DNA from: Actinomyces glycerinitolerans
Lineage (GTDB): Bacteria > Actinomycetota > Actinomycetes > Actinomycetales > Actinomycetaceae
Direction: 5' to 3'
DNA: 64,000 bases
Assembly: GCF_900098745.1 (NCBI RefSeq)
Contig: NZ_FQTT01000012.1
Location: forward strand, 276,156-340,155
The notes under the pieces were generated by a model, which did not search any database, was not told where the DNA came from, and saw nothing but the letters and a program-made list of their open reading frames with translations. Every line of letters starts with the position of its first letter. Positions within the stretch are counted from its first letter, which is position 1. Positions 26,900 to 36,850 of this stretch are shown here, piece after piece. The position numbers and the translations under genes are program-made.

Positions 26900-27523
26900 A
26901 TGAGCTCTTCACGCTCCCGCCGCCAGGTGCGCCTCTCGCGCGCCCTCGGCATTCCGCTCACCCCCAAGGCCGTCCGCTACTTCGAGAAGCGCCCCTACGG
27001 CCCCGGCGAGCACGGCCGCGCCCGCCGCCGCACCGAGTCCGACTACGCCGTCCGCCTGAAGGAGAAGCAGCGCCTGCGCGCCCAGTACGGCATCCGCGAG
27101 GCCCAGCTGCAGAAGGTCTTCGAGGAGGCCCGCCGCGAGAAGGGCCTGACCGGTGAGTCCCTGGTCGAGCTGCTGGAGATGCGTCTGGACGCGCTCGTAC
27201 TGCGCGCCGGCTTCGCCCGTACCATCGCGCAGGCCCGCCAGAGCGTCGTCCACCGCCACATCATGGTTGACGGGAAGGTCGTGGACCGTCCCTCCTTCCG
27301 CGTCAAGCCCGGCCAGACCATTCAGGTGCGTCCGCGCTCCCAGGTGATGGTGCCCTTCCAGGTCGCCGCCGCCGGCACCCACCGCGACGTGCTGCCGCCC
27401 GTGCCCGACTACCTCAACGTCGAGCTGGAGAAGCTGCAGGCACAGCTGGTGCGCCGCCCCAAGCGCGAAGAGGTCCCGGTGACCTGCGACGTGCAGATGG
27501 TCGTCGAGTACTACTCGCGCTGA
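26900..27523 (+). CDS. rpsD: 30S ribosomal protein S4
   Basis: Primary 16S rRNA-binding protein that starts assembly of the small-subunit body and helps set decoding accuracy. The 207 residues include the S4 RNA-binding domain, MRLDALVLRAGFARTIAQARQSVVHRHIMVDGKVVDRPSFRVKPGQ. The N-terminus lacks the Cys4 zinc motif and so is the zinc-free form. AGGAAG lies 6 nt before ATG 26900. It is a single gene here, away from the alpha operon, as in several actinobacteria, with its own leader and a hairpin terminator downstream. Confidence 0.97.
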   Translation: MSSSRSRRQVRLSRALGIPLTPKAVRYFEKRPYGPGEHGRARRRTESDYAVRLKEKQRLRAQYGIREAQLQKVFEEARREKGLTGESLVELLEMRLDALVLRAGFARTIAQARQSVVHRHIMVDGKVVDRPSFRVKPGQTIQVRPRSQVMVPFQVAAAGTHRDVLPPVPDYLNVELEKLQAQLVRRPKREEVPVTCDVQMVVEYYSR

Positions 27524-27542
27524 CCCCACGCTTCACGACGCC

Positions 27543-27579
27543 GGGACGCCCCGGACCGCATACCGGTTCGGGGCGTCCC
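27543..27579 (+). terminator. Terminator hairpin after rpsD
   Basis: GGGACGCCCCG (27543-27553) pairs perfectly with 27569-27579 around a 15-nt centre that itself contains ACCG/CGGT. It lies 20 bp after the rpsD stop. There is no long T-run, as is usual in this GC range. Confidence 0.65.
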
Positions 27580-27669
27580 CAGTGTTCCGGGGTACTCTCG
27601 CCCCGGCTCTCCAATCCACCGGCGTGCGCAGCGCACGCCCCTCCCGAAACGAACAGGACGAGGCATCTC

Positions 27670-30387
27670 ATGCGTACATCAGAGATCCGCTCCCGCTGGC
27701 TCGACTACTTCGCCGCGAACGGGCACGAGATCCGCCCCTCCGTGTCCCTGGTGTCCCCCGAGCCGTCCATCCTGTTCACCGTGGCCGGCATGGTGCCCTT
27801 CATCCCCTACATCCTGGGCACCGAGAAGGCCCCGTGGCCGCGCGCCGCCTCCGTGCAGAAGTGCATCCGCACCAATGACATCGACAACGTCGGCCGTACC
27901 ACCCGTCACGGCACGTTCTTCCAGATGAACGGCAACTTCTCCTTCGGCGACTACTTCAAGGAAGGCGCCATCGACTACGCCTGGGACCTGCTCACCGGCA
28001 GCCGTGAGGAGGGCAAGTACGGCCTGGACGGCGACCGGCTGTGGATGACCATCTGGGAGGAGGACAAGGTCTCCTTCGACCACTGGACCCGCGTGATCGG
28101 CGTGCCCGCCGAGCGCGTGCAACTACTGCCCTTCGCGGAGATCTCCTGGTCCACCGGACAGCCCGGCCCCGCCGGCGCCTGCTGCGAGATCCACTACGAC
28201 CGCGGACCCGCCTACGGCCCGGACGGCGGCCCCATTGCCGACACCGCCGGCGACCGCTTCCTGGAGATCTGGAACCTGGTCTTCGACGAGTTCATCCGCG
28301 GCGAGGGCGAGGGCCATGACTTCGAGCTGATCGGCAAGCTGGACCAGACCGCAATCGACACCGGGCTCGGCCTGGAGCGCCTGGCGTTCATCATGCAGGA
28401 CAAGCCCAACATGTACGAGATCGACGAGGTCTACCCCGTCATCGCCGCCGCCGAGGCCATGAGTGGCAAGACCTACGGCCGGGGCGCCGCGGGCCCGGAG
28501 GCCGGTGACGCCTACCTCGACGACGTGCGCCTGCGGGTGGTGGCCGACCACGTCCGTTCCGCACTGATGCTCATCGGCGACGGCGTGCGCCCCGGCAACG
28601 ACGGCCGCGGCTACGTGCTGCGCCGCCTGATCCGCCGCGCCGTACGCTCCATGCGCCTGCTCGGGGTGAGCGACGCCACCCTGCCGACCCTGCTGACCGC
28701 CTCCAAGGACGCCATGAAGGCCTCCTACCCGGAGCTCGAAACCGGCTGGGCCACCATCTCCGACGTCGCCTACGCGGAGGAGGAGGCCTTCCGCCGCACC
28801 CTGGCCGCAGGCACCACCATCCTGGACACCGCCGTCGCCTCCGCCAAGCAGCGGGCCTCCGAATCTGGGCGCGGCACCCGTCCGGTCGTCCCCGGCAAGG
28901 CGGCCTTCGAGCTGCACGACACCTACGGATTCCCCATCGACCTGACCCTGGAGATGGCCGCGGAGCAGGGCGTGGACGTGGACGAGGCCACCTTCCGCAC
29001 CCTCATGGAGGAGCAGAAGGAACGCGCCCGCGCCGACGCCCGTGCCAAGAAGACCGGCCACACGGATGTGCGCGTCTTCCAGGACATTGAGAAGCAGATG
29101 GGCGGCGGATCGGAGTTCCTCGGCTACACCGAGTCGGCCGCCGACGCGACCGTCACCGGCCTGCTGGTCGACGGCGTGCCCGCCCCGGTGGCGACCGCCC
29201 CGGCCGAGGTGGAGGTCATCCTGGACCGCACCCCCTTCTATGCCGAGATGGGTGGCCAGCTGGCCGACCACGGCACCATTCGCCTGGCCGACGGCGGCGT
29301 CATCGAGGTGCACGATGTGCAGGCCCCCATCCGCGGCCTGTCCGTGCACCGCGGCACCCTCACCGAGGGCACGGCCGCGGTGGGCGAGCGCGCCTACGCC
29401 GAAATCGACACCGTGCGCCGCCTGGCCATCGCCCGCGCCCACACCTCCACCCACATGGTTTACGCGGGCTTGCGTAACGTGGTCTCGCCCGACGCCGCCC
29501 AGGCCGGCAGTGAGAACTCTCCTGCCAGGCTGCGCTTCGACTTCCGGCACGGCTCGGCCCTCTCCGGCGGTCAGATGGACGACATCGAGGCACTGGTCAA
29601 TGACAAGGTCGCCGAGAACCTGCCGGTAACCACCGAAGTCATGGGCCTGGAGGAGGCCCGCGCCTCGGGCGCGATCGCCCTGTTCGGGGAGAAGTACGGC
29701 AAGCAGGTGCGGGTCGTCACCATCGGCGACGGCTTCGACCGGGAGCTGTGCGGTGGCACCCACGTGCCCTCCACCGGTCACATCGGCCGCATCGCTCTGC
29801 TGGGGGAGGGATCGATCGGCTCCGGCGTGCGCCGTATCGACGCCCTGGTGGCGGACTCCGCCTACGGCTTCCAGCGCAAGGAGCACGCGCTCGTCTCGCA
29901 GCTGTCCACCCTGGTGGGCGGCCGCCCCGAGGAGCTACCCGGCCGCGTGGAGAGCCTGCTGGCGCGACTGAAGGACGCCGAGAAGAAGCTGGCAGCCGCG
30001 GAGCAGGCCGCCCTGACCGCCCGGGCCGGCGAGATCGCCGGCGCGGCCGCCCGCACCGGCGACTACCTGCTGGCCAGCGCCTCGCTCGGCGCGGTCGGCT
30101 CTGCCGACGCGCTGCGCAGCCTCGCCCTGGATGTGCGCGGACGCCTGCCCGAGTCGGAGGCCGTCGTGGTGGCCCTGGCCGGGGAGGCGAATGGCCGCCC
30201 GCTCGTCGTCGTCGCCACCAACCCCACCGCCCGCGCCCAGGGCGCCCAAGCGGGGGCGCTGGTGCGCACCGCCGCCAAGACACTCGGCGGTGGCGGTGGC
30301 GGTAAGGATGACGTCGCCCAGGGTGGCGGCCAGGACCCGGCCGCAATTCCCGCCGCGCTGGCCGCCATCGCGGCCGCCCTGGCCTGA
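27670..30387 (+). CDS. alaS: Alanyl-tRNA synthetase
   Basis: Charges tRNA-Ala and hydrolyses mischarged Ser- or Gly-tRNA-Ala. The 905 residues contain the class II core at the N-terminus (RSRWLDYFAANGHEIRPSVSLV, TRHGTFFQMNGNFSFGDYFK), an editing domain with the zinc ligands HTSTH and CGGTH, and the C-terminal oligomerisation and DHHA1 region ending in a Gly-rich GGGGGGKDDVAQGGG loop. The length is normal. Start ATG 27670 follows AACAGGACGAGG. It begins the conserved alaS-ruvX-mltG-aroE run, with only short gaps between genes. Confidence 0.97.
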   Translation: MRTSEIRSRWLDYFAANGHEIRPSVSLVSPEPSILFTVAGMVPFIPYILGTEKAPWPRAASVQKCIRTNDIDNVGRTTRHGTFFQMNGNFSFGDYFKEGAIDYAWDLLTGSREEGKYGLDGDRLWMTIWEEDKVSFDHWTRVIGVPAERVQLLPFAEISWSTGQPGPAGACCEIHYDRGPAYGPDGGPIADTAGDRFLEIWNLVFDEFIRGEGEGHDFELIGKLDQTAIDTGLGLERLAFIMQDKPNMYEIDEVYPVIAAAEAMSGKTYGRGAAGPEAGDAYLDDVRLRVVADHVRSALMLIGDGVRPGNDGRGYVLRRLIRRAVRSMRLLGVSDATLPTLLTASKDAMKASYPELETGWATISDVAYAEEEAFRRTLAAGTTILDTAVASAKQRASESGRGTRPVVPGKAAFELHDTYGFPIDLTLEMAAEQGVDVDEATFRTLMEEQKERARADARAKKTGHTDVRVFQDIEKQMGGGSEFLGYTESAADATVTGLLVDGVPAPVATAPAEVEVILDRTPFYAEMGGQLADHGTIRLADGGVIEVHDVQAPIRGLSVHRGTLTEGTAAVGERAYAEIDTVRRLAIARAHTSTHMVYAGLRNVVSPDAAQAGSENSPARLRFDFRHGSALSGGQMDDIEALVNDKVAENLPVTTEVMGLEEARASGAIALFGEKYGKQVRVVTIGDGFDRELCGGTHVPSTGHIGRIALLGEGSIGSGVRRIDALVADSAYGFQRKEHALVSQLSTLVGGRPEELPGRVESLLARLKDAEKKLAAAEQAALTARAGEIAGAAARTGDYLLASASLGAVGSADALRSLALDVRGRLPESEAVVVALAGEANGRPLVVVATNPTARAQGAQAGALVRTAAKTLGGGGGGKDDVAQGGGQDPAAIPAALAAIAAALA

Positions 30388-30413
30388 GCCCGCGGGCACC
30401 CGGCAAGGGGTAC

Positions 30414-30893
30414 GTGGTGAGGACCGGGGTTCGACTGGCCTTCGACGTCGGCAAGGTGCGCGTGGGCGTGGCCCGCTGCGATGCCGACGCCATCCTCGCG
30501 GTACCGCTGGCCACCCTGCGCCGCGACCGCTACGGCGCCGACCTGGAGGAGGCCGCCGACCTGGTGGCCGACCACGGCGCATTCGAGGTGATCGTCGGGC
30601 TGCCCCGCAGCCTCAGTGGAGGCGCTTCGGCCTCTACGCGCGATGCCCGCCGCTGGGCGCGCACACTCGCCGGCCTGATCGCTCCTGTGCCGGTGCGCTT
30701 GGTGGATGAGCGGCTGAGTACCGTCACCGCCCACCGCGAGCTGCACGAGTCCGGTCGGCGGGAGAAGAGCTTTCGCAGCGTTGTCGACCAGGCGGCCGCC
30801 GTGGTCATACTTGAACAGGCCCTCGCCACGGAGCGCTCCACCGACGCGCCCGCCGGCGAGATGGTCGTACCCATCCAGGAAGGCAGACAGTGA
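30414..30893 (+). CDS. ruvX: Putative pre-16S rRNA nuclease / Holliday junction resolvase-like RuvX (YqgF)
   Basis: RNase H-like protein that takes part in 16S rRNA 5'-end processing; it was first described as a Holliday junction resolvase homologue. The 159 residues show the three acidic sites of the family: LAFDVGKVRVGVA, the VRLVDERLST segment, and VDQAAAVVILE near the C-terminus. Start GTG 30414 follows AAGGGG. It overlaps mltG by 4 bp (GTGA). Confidence 0.92.
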   Translation: MVRTGVRLAFDVGKVRVGVARCDADAILAVPLATLRRDRYGADLEEAADLVADHGAFEVIVGLPRSLSGGASASTRDARRWARTLAGLIAPVPVRLVDERLSTVTAHRELHESGRREKSFRSVVDQAAAVVILEQALATERSTDAPAGEMVVPIQEGRQ

Positions 30894-32122
30894 CCGAGGA
30901 CGACTTCTTCTCGGCCGTCGGGGTTGACCGCACCGACGCCGAACAGCCGGACGCCGGCCCCCGCCGGCGCCGCGACCGTCACGTTGAGCGCGACCGGAGG
31001 CGCCGCAAGCGCCGCCGCCACGCGTTGACCGCCGTGGTGCTGGCGGTAGTGCTAGCCGCGGTCGGCTTCGTCGGTTACAAGGCCCTGGGCGTGGTCAAGG
31101 GCGCCCAGCCCGAGCAAACCGCCGTCGCCGACTACACCGGGGCCGGTGAGGACGATGTTGTCGTCACCATCCCGGATGGCGCCACCGGCGCGGACATCGC
31201 TCAGATCCTCGTCGACGCCGACGTCGTCGCCACCGCCGGCGCCTTCAAGAACGCCTACGCGGCCAACTCCAATGCCGGCAACATCCAGGCGGGCACCTAC
31301 ACGCTCAAGACCCATATGTCCGCCGTCAACGCGGTCGCCCTGCTGCTGGACCCGTCCTCCCGCTCCGATCACACGCTGACCATCCCCGAGGGCGCTACCA
31401 AGGCGGAGGTCAAGGAGCGGCTCATGAGCGTGGGCGGCTACACCGACGCCGAAGTCGACGCCGCCTTCGCGGACACCACCGCCATCGGTCTGCCGGAGGT
31501 CGCCGGCGGAGACGTGGAGGGCTGGCTCGCCCCCTCCACCTATGACATCGCCGAGGACGCCACGGCCACCGACGTGGTCGCCTCCATGGTCTCCACCACC
31601 AACACACGCCTGAGCAAGGCCGGCGTGGACGAGGCCGACTATGAGGACGTGCTGATCAAGGCCTCCATTGTGGAACGGGAGGTCTTCCACGCCGAGTACT
31701 ACGGCCAGGTGGCCCGCGTCATCGAGAACCGGCTCGCCGACACCGACGGGGAGACCAAGGGCATGCTGCAGATGGACTCCACCGTGCTGTACGGCCTGGG
31801 CCGCACCGGCGGCATCCCCTCCGCCGACGAGATCGCGGACGACGCCAACGCCTATAACACCTACCAGCATGCCGGGCTGACCCCCACCCCGATCGGCAGT
31901 CCCAGCGAGGCCGCCATTCAGGCGGTGGTCGACCCGCCCGCCGGCGACTGGCTGTACTTCGTGACCGTCGATCTGGAAACCGGGGAGACCCTGTTCGCCA
32001 CCACGCACGAGGAGCAGGTGGCCAACACCGAGAAGCTGTCGGCGTACTGCGAGGACAACCCCGAGGTCTGCTCCGGCGCCTCCGCCTCGCCCAGCCCGAC
32101 GGCCCCGGCGGACGGCGAGTAG
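30890..32122 (+). CDS. mltG: Endolytic murein transglycosylase MltG (YceG family)
   Basis: Cuts nascent peptidoglycan strands and sets glycan length at the membrane. The 410 residues have a strongly basic cytoplasmic tail (RRRRDRHVERDRRRRKRRR), one transmembrane helix (about 45-68), a LysM-like part and the catalytic domain with KASIVEREV (Glu at 262 and 264), MLQMDSTVLYGLG, YNTYQHAGLTPTPIGSPSEAAI and the FVTVDLETGETLFATTHEEQ end. An Ala/Ser/Pro tail follows. It overlaps ruvX and lies 5 bp before aroE. Confidence 0.95.
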   Translation: MTEDDFFSAVGVDRTDAEQPDAGPRRRRDRHVERDRRRRKRRRHALTAVVLAVVLAAVGFVGYKALGVVKGAQPEQTAVADYTGAGEDDVVVTIPDGATGADIAQILVDADVVATAGAFKNAYAANSNAGNIQAGTYTLKTHMSAVNAVALLLDPSSRSDHTLTIPEGATKAEVKERLMSVGGYTDAEVDAAFADTTAIGLPEVAGGDVEGWLAPSTYDIAEDATATDVVASMVSTTNTRLSKAGVDEADYEDVLIKASIVEREVFHAEYYGQVARVIENRLADTDGETKGMLQMDSTVLYGLGRTGGIPSADEIADDANAYNTYQHAGLTPTPIGSPSEAAIQAVVDPPAGDWLYFVTVDLETGETLFATTHEEQVANTEKLSAYCEDNPEVCSGASASPSPTAPADGE

Positions 32123-32127
32123 ACGCC

Positions 32128-33117
32128 ATGTGCGCCGCGCCGCCGACGAGTTCGCCCGCCCAGCCCCGGCATCGGGCCGCCGTCATCGGTGCGCCGGTTG
32201 CGCATTCGCTGTCCCCGGTGCTGCACCGGGCCGCCTACCGGGCGCTCGGCCTGGACGACTGGGTGTATGAACGCCGCGAGACTGCGCCCGCGGACCTGGC
32301 CTCGCTGCTGGAGGAGTTGGCCGCCCCGGCACCGTCCGACCCGATCTGGGCCGGCTTGAGCGTGACCATGCCGCACAAGCAGGCGCTGCTGCGCCGGCTC
32401 GACGTCGTGGACCCGCTGGCGGCGACGGTCGGCGCCGTCAACACCGTCATCGCCCAGCGCTCCGGCCGCGGTGCCGCCCTGCTGGCCGGCTTCAACACCG
32501 ACGTCGCCGGCATCGTCGGCGCCATCCGCGAGACCCGCACCGCCCCGGCGGACGGCGCCACCGCGGCTCCCGCGGGCGGTGCGACGCGCGCCGTGGTGCT
32601 TGGCTCCGGCGCCACCGCCTGTTCCGCGCTGGCAGCCCTGACCGAACTGGGGGCCACCGACATCACCGTCGCCGCCCGTCGCCACGCCGGCCCCGGCCGT
32701 GCGCTGACCGCCGCCCACCGCATGGGTCTGGAGGTGGCGGCCCTAACCTGGCGGCCCGGTGATGCCGCCTCCGACGCCGAGGTGGCCGCCGCGGCCGCCG
32801 ACGCCGATCTGCTCGTCTCCACGCTCCCGGCCGGCGCCGCCGACACCCTGGCTGCGCCACTGACCGCCGCAATCGCGGGCGGAGCGTCCCGGCCCGGGCC
32901 CGGCGCGGTGCTGCTGGACGTCGTCTATGCACCCTGGCCCACGCCACTGGCGGCGGCCTGGCAATCGGCCGGCGGGAGCGTGGCCCCCGGCTGGCTGATG
33001 CTGCTGCATCAGGCGGTCCCACAGGTCACCCTCATGACCGGCCGCACTCCGCCGCTGGCGCCCATGCGCCGCGCGCTGGTGGAGGCGCTCGCCGCCCGCG
33101 CCGCCGGACCGCGGTGA
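32128..33117 (+). CDS. aroE: Shikimate dehydrogenase
   Basis: Reduces 3-dehydroshikimate to shikimate with NADPH. The 329 residues show the substrate motif [20 protein letters not shown], the catalytic Lys in [12 protein letters not shown], the Asn-Thr pairs AVNTV and GFNTDVAG, and a Rossmann site [16 protein letters not shown]. It is longer than the usual 270-290 residues because of Ala/Gly-rich inserts. It precedes chorismate synthase and the fused AroKB, so most of the late shikimate pathway is made from one run of genes. Confidence 0.94.
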   Translation: MCAAPPTSSPAQPRHRAAVIGAPVAHSLSPVLHRAAYRALGLDDWVYERRETAPADLASLLEELAAPAPSDPIWAGLSVTMPHKQALLRRLDVVDPLAATVGAVNTVIAQRSGRGAALLAGFNTDVAGIVGAIRETRTAPADGATAAPAGGATRAVVLGSGATACSALAALTELGATDITVAARRHAGPGRALTAAHRMGLEVAALTWRPGDAASDAEVAAAAADADLLVSTLPAGAADTLAAPLTAAIAGGASRPGPGAVLLDVVYAPWPTPLAAAWQSAGGSVAPGWLMLLHQAVPQVTLMTGRTPPLAPMRRALVEALAARAAGPR

Positions 33118-33149
33118 CGTCGCGCCCGGCGGCGTGGGATGATCACCCC

Positions 33150-34370
33150 ATGCTTCGATGGATGACCGCCGGCGAATCCCACGGTGAGGCCCTCACCGCC
33201 ATCATTGAGGGCGTGCCCGCGGGCGTGGAGATCACGAGCGAACAGATCCGCGCCGCCCTCGCCCGCCGTCGACTGGGCCATGGGCGCGGCGCCAGGCAGA
33301 AGTTCGAGGCGGACGAACTGTCGATCCTTGGCGGCATCCGCCACGGCCGTACCCTGGGCAGCCCCATCGCCCTGAGCATCGGCAACTCCGAGTGGCCCAA
33401 GTGGTCCACCGTTATGAGCGCCGACCCGGTGCCCGAGACCGCCCTGCGCAAGCACGCCGGCACCGGCGACGAACGCGAGATCGCCCGCAATCTGCCGCTG
33501 ACCCGCCCACGCCCCGGCCACGCCGACCTGCCCGGGCTGCTCAAGTACGACCTGCCCGACGCCCGCCCCGTCCTCGAACGCGCCTCCGCCCGCGAGACCG
33601 CCGCCCGGGTGGCTCTGGGAGCGGTGGCCGAGGCACTGCTGGAGCAGGTCGCCGGAATCCGCCTGGTCAGTCACGTGGTGCGCATCGGGACGGTCGCCCT
33701 GCCCGACGACGCCGCCCGCCCCACGCCCGACGACGAGGTCCGGTTGAGCGCCGACCCGGTGCGCTGCACCGACCCGGCCACCGGTGCCGCCATGGTTGCG
33801 GCCATCGACTCCGCCCGCAAGGCCGGTGACACGCTCGGCGGAGTAGTGGAGGTGATCGCCACCGGCGTACCGATCGGACTGGGCGCCCACGTGCAGGCCG
33901 ATCGGCGGCTGGATGCGCGCCTGGCCGGCGCCCTCATGGGCATCCAGGCGGTTAAGGGCGTTGAGATCGGGGACGGCTTCGCCGAGGCGGCCCGCCCGGG
34001 CTCCGCCGCCCACGATGAGATCCTCACCATCGACGCCGGGCGGGTGGACCGCGCCACCAACCGCGCCGGCGGCATTGAGGGCGGCATCAGCAATGGGGCA
34101 CCGCTGCGGGTGCGGGCCGCCTACAAGCCCATTTCCACGGTCCCGCACGCCCTGCGCACCATTGACTTGGCCACCGGCGAGCCGGCCACCGGACTGCACC
34201 AGCGCTCCGACACCACCGCCGTCGTACCCGGCGCGGTGATCGCCGAGGCCATGGTGGCGCTGGTGCTCGCCGACGCCCTGGTGGAGAAGACCGGCGGGGA
34301 TTCGGTCGCCGAGGCCCGCCGCAACCTTTCCGGCTACCTCGCCCGCGTGGCCGAACGCACCCAGTGGTGA
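33150..34370 (+). CDS. aroC: Chorismate synthase
   Basis: Converts EPSP to chorismate, using reduced FMN. The 406 residues carry the three family signatures: [18 protein letters not shown] at the N-terminus, [13 protein letters not shown] [15 protein letters not shown], and the C-terminal [20 protein letters not shown]. Start ATG 33150 ([12 protein letters not shown]) is clear from the family; reading on to 33114 would overlap aroE. A 60-bp gap separates it from the AroKB fusion. Confidence 0.97.
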   Translation: MLRWMTAGESHGEALTAIIEGVPAGVEITSEQIRAALARRRLGHGRGARQKFEADELSILGGIRHGRTLGSPIALSIGNSEWPKWSTVMSADPVPETALRKHAGTGDEREIARNLPLTRPRPGHADLPGLLKYDLPDARPVLERASARETAARVALGAVAEALLEQVAGIRLVSHVVRIGTVALPDDAARPTPDDEVRLSADPVRCTDPATGAAMVAAIDSARKAGDTLGGVVEVIATGVPIGLGAHVQADRRLDARLAGALMGIQAVKGVEIGDGFAEAARPGSAAHDEILTIDAGRVDRATNRAGGIEGGISNGAPLRVRAAYKPISTVPHALRTIDLATGEPATGLHQRSDTTAVVPGAVIAEAMVALVLADALVEKTGGDSVAEARRNLSGYLARVAERTQW

Positions 34371-34430
34371 ACGCCCCGCGGCCGCCATCCAGTCTCATCG
34401 CCCGTCCCATACGCCGAAGGAGTCAATCCC

Positions 34431-36284
34431 ATGAGCCACACGAGCCACGCCGACCGGCCGGGTCCGGCGGTGTCCGAGGGCGCCGTGGATACGGGTTTGC
34501 TGCCGCTGGTTCTGGTTGGGCTGCCCGGATCCGGCAAGACCACGGTGGCGCGACTGCTGGCCACCGCGCTGGGCGTGCAGGTCACCGACACGGACGCGGA
34601 GATTCGTCGCCGCGCCCGCATGACCATCCCGGAGATCTTCGCCGCCGAGGGTGAGGAGGGCTTCCGGGATCGGGAGACCCGCGCTCTGCGGGCCGTGCTG
34701 ACCGGGGAGGCCGCCGCCCAGGGAGTCGTGGCGCTCGGCGGCGGTGGCGTCCTGCGGGAGGAGAACCGTCGCCTGCTGCGCGGGCACACCGTCATACACC
34801 TGGCGGCCAGCCCCGCCACCGCGGCCGCACACGTCGGCGACGGCGCCGGCCGGCCGCTGGTGAACCCCGCCGGGCGGGCGGCGGACTCCGATGCCACTGC
34901 GGCCGCGCAGGATGACATCGCCGCCGATGTGCTGGCCCGCATGGAGAACCTGCATGCGCAGCGCGCCGACCTGTACCAGCGGGTCGCAACCATAACCGTG
35001 CCCACCGATGGGCTCACTCCCGAGCAGGTCGCCGCGCTCGTGCTGGTGTCTTTGGGGAGCGCTCCCTCGCGGGCCGCGGCCGCGCTGGCCCCGGTCCGCG
35101 GTGTATCCGGGCTGCGCCCCACCGCCCCGCGCCAAGTGCATGAGGGCGGTCGCACCCGCATAACCGTGCCCGGTACCGCCGCGGCCCGTCCCTACGACGT
35201 CGTGATCGGCAGCGGGCTGGCGGACGCCGTCACCCAAGCCGTAGCCACCGCCCCCGGAGGCGGCGCGGGCGGGGTGGCGATTGTCCACGCCGACGCGCTG
35301 GCCGCCTCCGCCACCGAATATGAGCGGGCGTTGAGGGCGGCCGGGCTGCGCGCCACCCGGATCGAGGTGCCCGGAGGGGAGAGCGCCAAGCACGCGGGCG
35401 TGCTCAACCAGATCTGGGAGCAGCTGGGTGCCTTCCGCCTGGGCCGGGACGGCTGCGTCGTGGGCGTGGGCGGTGGGGCCACCACCGATCTGGCCGGCTT
35501 CGCCGCCGCCACCTGGCTGCGCGGCGTCCCCGTCGTGCAGGTGCCGACCAGCCTGCTGGCGATGGTGGATGCGGCCGTCGGCGGCAAGACCGGCATTGAC
35601 ACCGACGCCGGCAAGAACCTGGTGGGCGCCTTCCACCCGCCGGCCGCCGTGATCGCCGACTTGGCTGCCCTGGCCACCCTGCCCGAGGCGGAGTTGCGCG
35701 CCGGGATGGGGGAGGTCGTCAAGTGCGGGTTCATCGCGGACCCGGTCATCCTGGACCGGGTACTCGCCGCACCCGCCCCGCCGGCCGCCGACTCCCCGGT
35801 CATCGCCGAGCTGGTGGCCCGTTCGGTGGCGGTCAAGGCCGCCGTGGTGGGGGAGGACCTGACCGAGGCGGGGCTGCGGGAGATCCTCAACTACGGTCAC
35901 ACCTACGCCCATGCCATTGAGAAGGTCACCGACTACACCTGGCGGCACGGAGAGGCCGTCGCCGTGGGCTGCGTGTTCGCCGCCGAGGTGGCCCACCGTC
36001 TGGGCCCGCTCGACGCCGACGCGGTGTCGCTGCACCGGCGCGCCTTCACCGCGGCCGGGCTCCCAACGGCGTTCCCGCAGGGAGCGGGTTCCTTCGATGC
36101 GCTCTGCGCCGCCATGACGTCGGACAAGAAGGTGCGCGCCGGCAGGCTGCGCATGGTGCTGCTGGATGACATCGCTCAGCCGGTGCGCGGAGTGGAGCCC
36201 GACCTGGAGGTGCTGCGGGCCGCCCACGACGCGGTCACCGCCCCGTCCGCCAGCCCTGCGGCGGTTGCGGAGGGGCGCGCATGA
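34431..36284 (+). CDS. aroKB: Bifunctional shikimate kinase / 3-dehydroquinate synthase (AroK-AroB fusion)
   Basis: Joins two non-consecutive steps of the shikimate pathway in one 617-residue chain. Residues of about 25-210 are an intact shikimate kinase: Walker A GLPGSGKT with Lys36, TDTDAEI, FRDRETRAL and the GGGG loop. An Ala/Pro linker (about 210-250) leads to dehydroquinate synthase: VGVGGGATTDLAGFAA, PTSLLAMVDAAVGGKTGID, MGEVVKCGFI and NYGHTYAHAIE carrying the metal and substrate residues. In most bacteria these are two adjacent genes. Its last 4 bp overlap the start of an AroK-like gene. Confidence 0.96.
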   Translation: MSHTSHADRPGPAVSEGAVDTGLLPLVLVGLPGSGKTTVARLLATALGVQVTDTDAEIRRRARMTIPEIFAAEGEEGFRDRETRALRAVLTGEAAAQGVVALGGGGVLREENRRLLRGHTVIHLAASPATAAAHVGDGAGRPLVNPAGRAADSDATAAAQDDIAADVLARMENLHAQRADLYQRVATITVPTDGLTPEQVAALVLVSLGSAPSRAAAALAPVRGVSGLRPTAPRQVHEGGRTRITVPGTAAARPYDVVIGSGLADAVTQAVATAPGGGAGGVAIVHADALAASATEYERALRAAGLRATRIEVPGGESAKHAGVLNQIWEQLGAFRLGRDGCVVGVGGGATTDLAGFAAATWLRGVPVVQVPTSLLAMVDAAVGGKTGIDTDAGKNLVGAFHPPAAVIADLAALATLPEAELRAGMGEVVKCGFIADPVILDRVLAAPAPPAADSPVIAELVARSVAVKAAVVGEDLTEAGLREILNYGHTYAHAIEKVTDYTWRHGEAVAVGCVFAAEVAHRLGPLDADAVSLHRRAFTAAGLPTAFPQGAGSFDALCAAMTSDKKVRAGRLRMVLLDDIAQPVRGVEPDLEVLRAAHDAVTAPSASPAAVAEGRA

Positions 36285-36841
36285 ATCCGGCGCGCGTGGT
36301 GCTGCTCGGTGCCCCCGGCGCGGGCTGCAGCAGTGTGGGTCGCGCCCTGGCGAACGCCACCGGGCTGCCGCTGTACGACGTCGGGCAGGAGACGGCCGCG
36401 GCACTGGGCACCCTGCCCGAACTCGCCCTGGTGGCCGTCCCCGAGGAGCGCTACCGGCGCGCCGAGGCGGCCACCGCACGGCAGACGCTCGGGCAGGCCG
36501 CTGCCGGCGCCGTCATCGCCCTCGGTTCAGGGTGTCTGGATGACGACGCTGTGCAGGCCGCTCTCACGCAGGCGCGTGCCGACGGGGCGCATTTGGTACA
36601 CCTGACCGCCACGCCGCGGCGACTGGCCACCCGCAACGGCCTGGACGCACCGCGCTCGGTGGCGCTCGGCAACGTCTATCAGGCATTCACGCGGATGCTG
36701 CGCGAGCGGGAGGCCGCCTGCGCACAGGCGGGCGGCGTCGTCGTCGACACCACCGATACCACCCCGGAGCGGGCCGCTGCGCTGGTACTGGAGCAGCTGG
36801 CCGACCGGGTGGGCTCGACCCCACGGCGGGCCGAGCCATAG
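36281..36841 (+). CDS. Shikimate-kinase-like protein with a degenerate P-loop (probable pseudokinase)
   Basis: A 186-residue P-loop protein resembling shikimate kinase throughout but lacking its key residues. The Walker A equivalent is GAPGAGCSSVG (10-20) with Cys16 where Lys is required. The DTD substrate motif is replaced by LYDVGQE, and the GGG loop by GSG. The ERYRRAEA segment and the C-terminal LATRNGLDAPRS...REREAA helix correspond to the kinase substrate and lid parts. The open frame is intact, and the ATG overlaps the aroKB stop (ATGA), so it is probably expressed. A regulatory or structural role towards AroKB is possible. It is not a simple pseudogene. Confidence 0.75.
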   Translation: MNPARVVLLGAPGAGCSSVGRALANATGLPLYDVGQETAAALGTLPELALVAVPEERYRRAEAATARQTLGQAAAGAVIALGSGCLDDDAVQAALTQARADGAHLVHLTATPRRLATRNGLDAPRSVALGNVYQAFTRMLREREAACAQAGGVVVDTTDTTPERAAALVLEQLADRVGSTPRRAEP

Positions 36842-36850
36842 GCTGAACGC

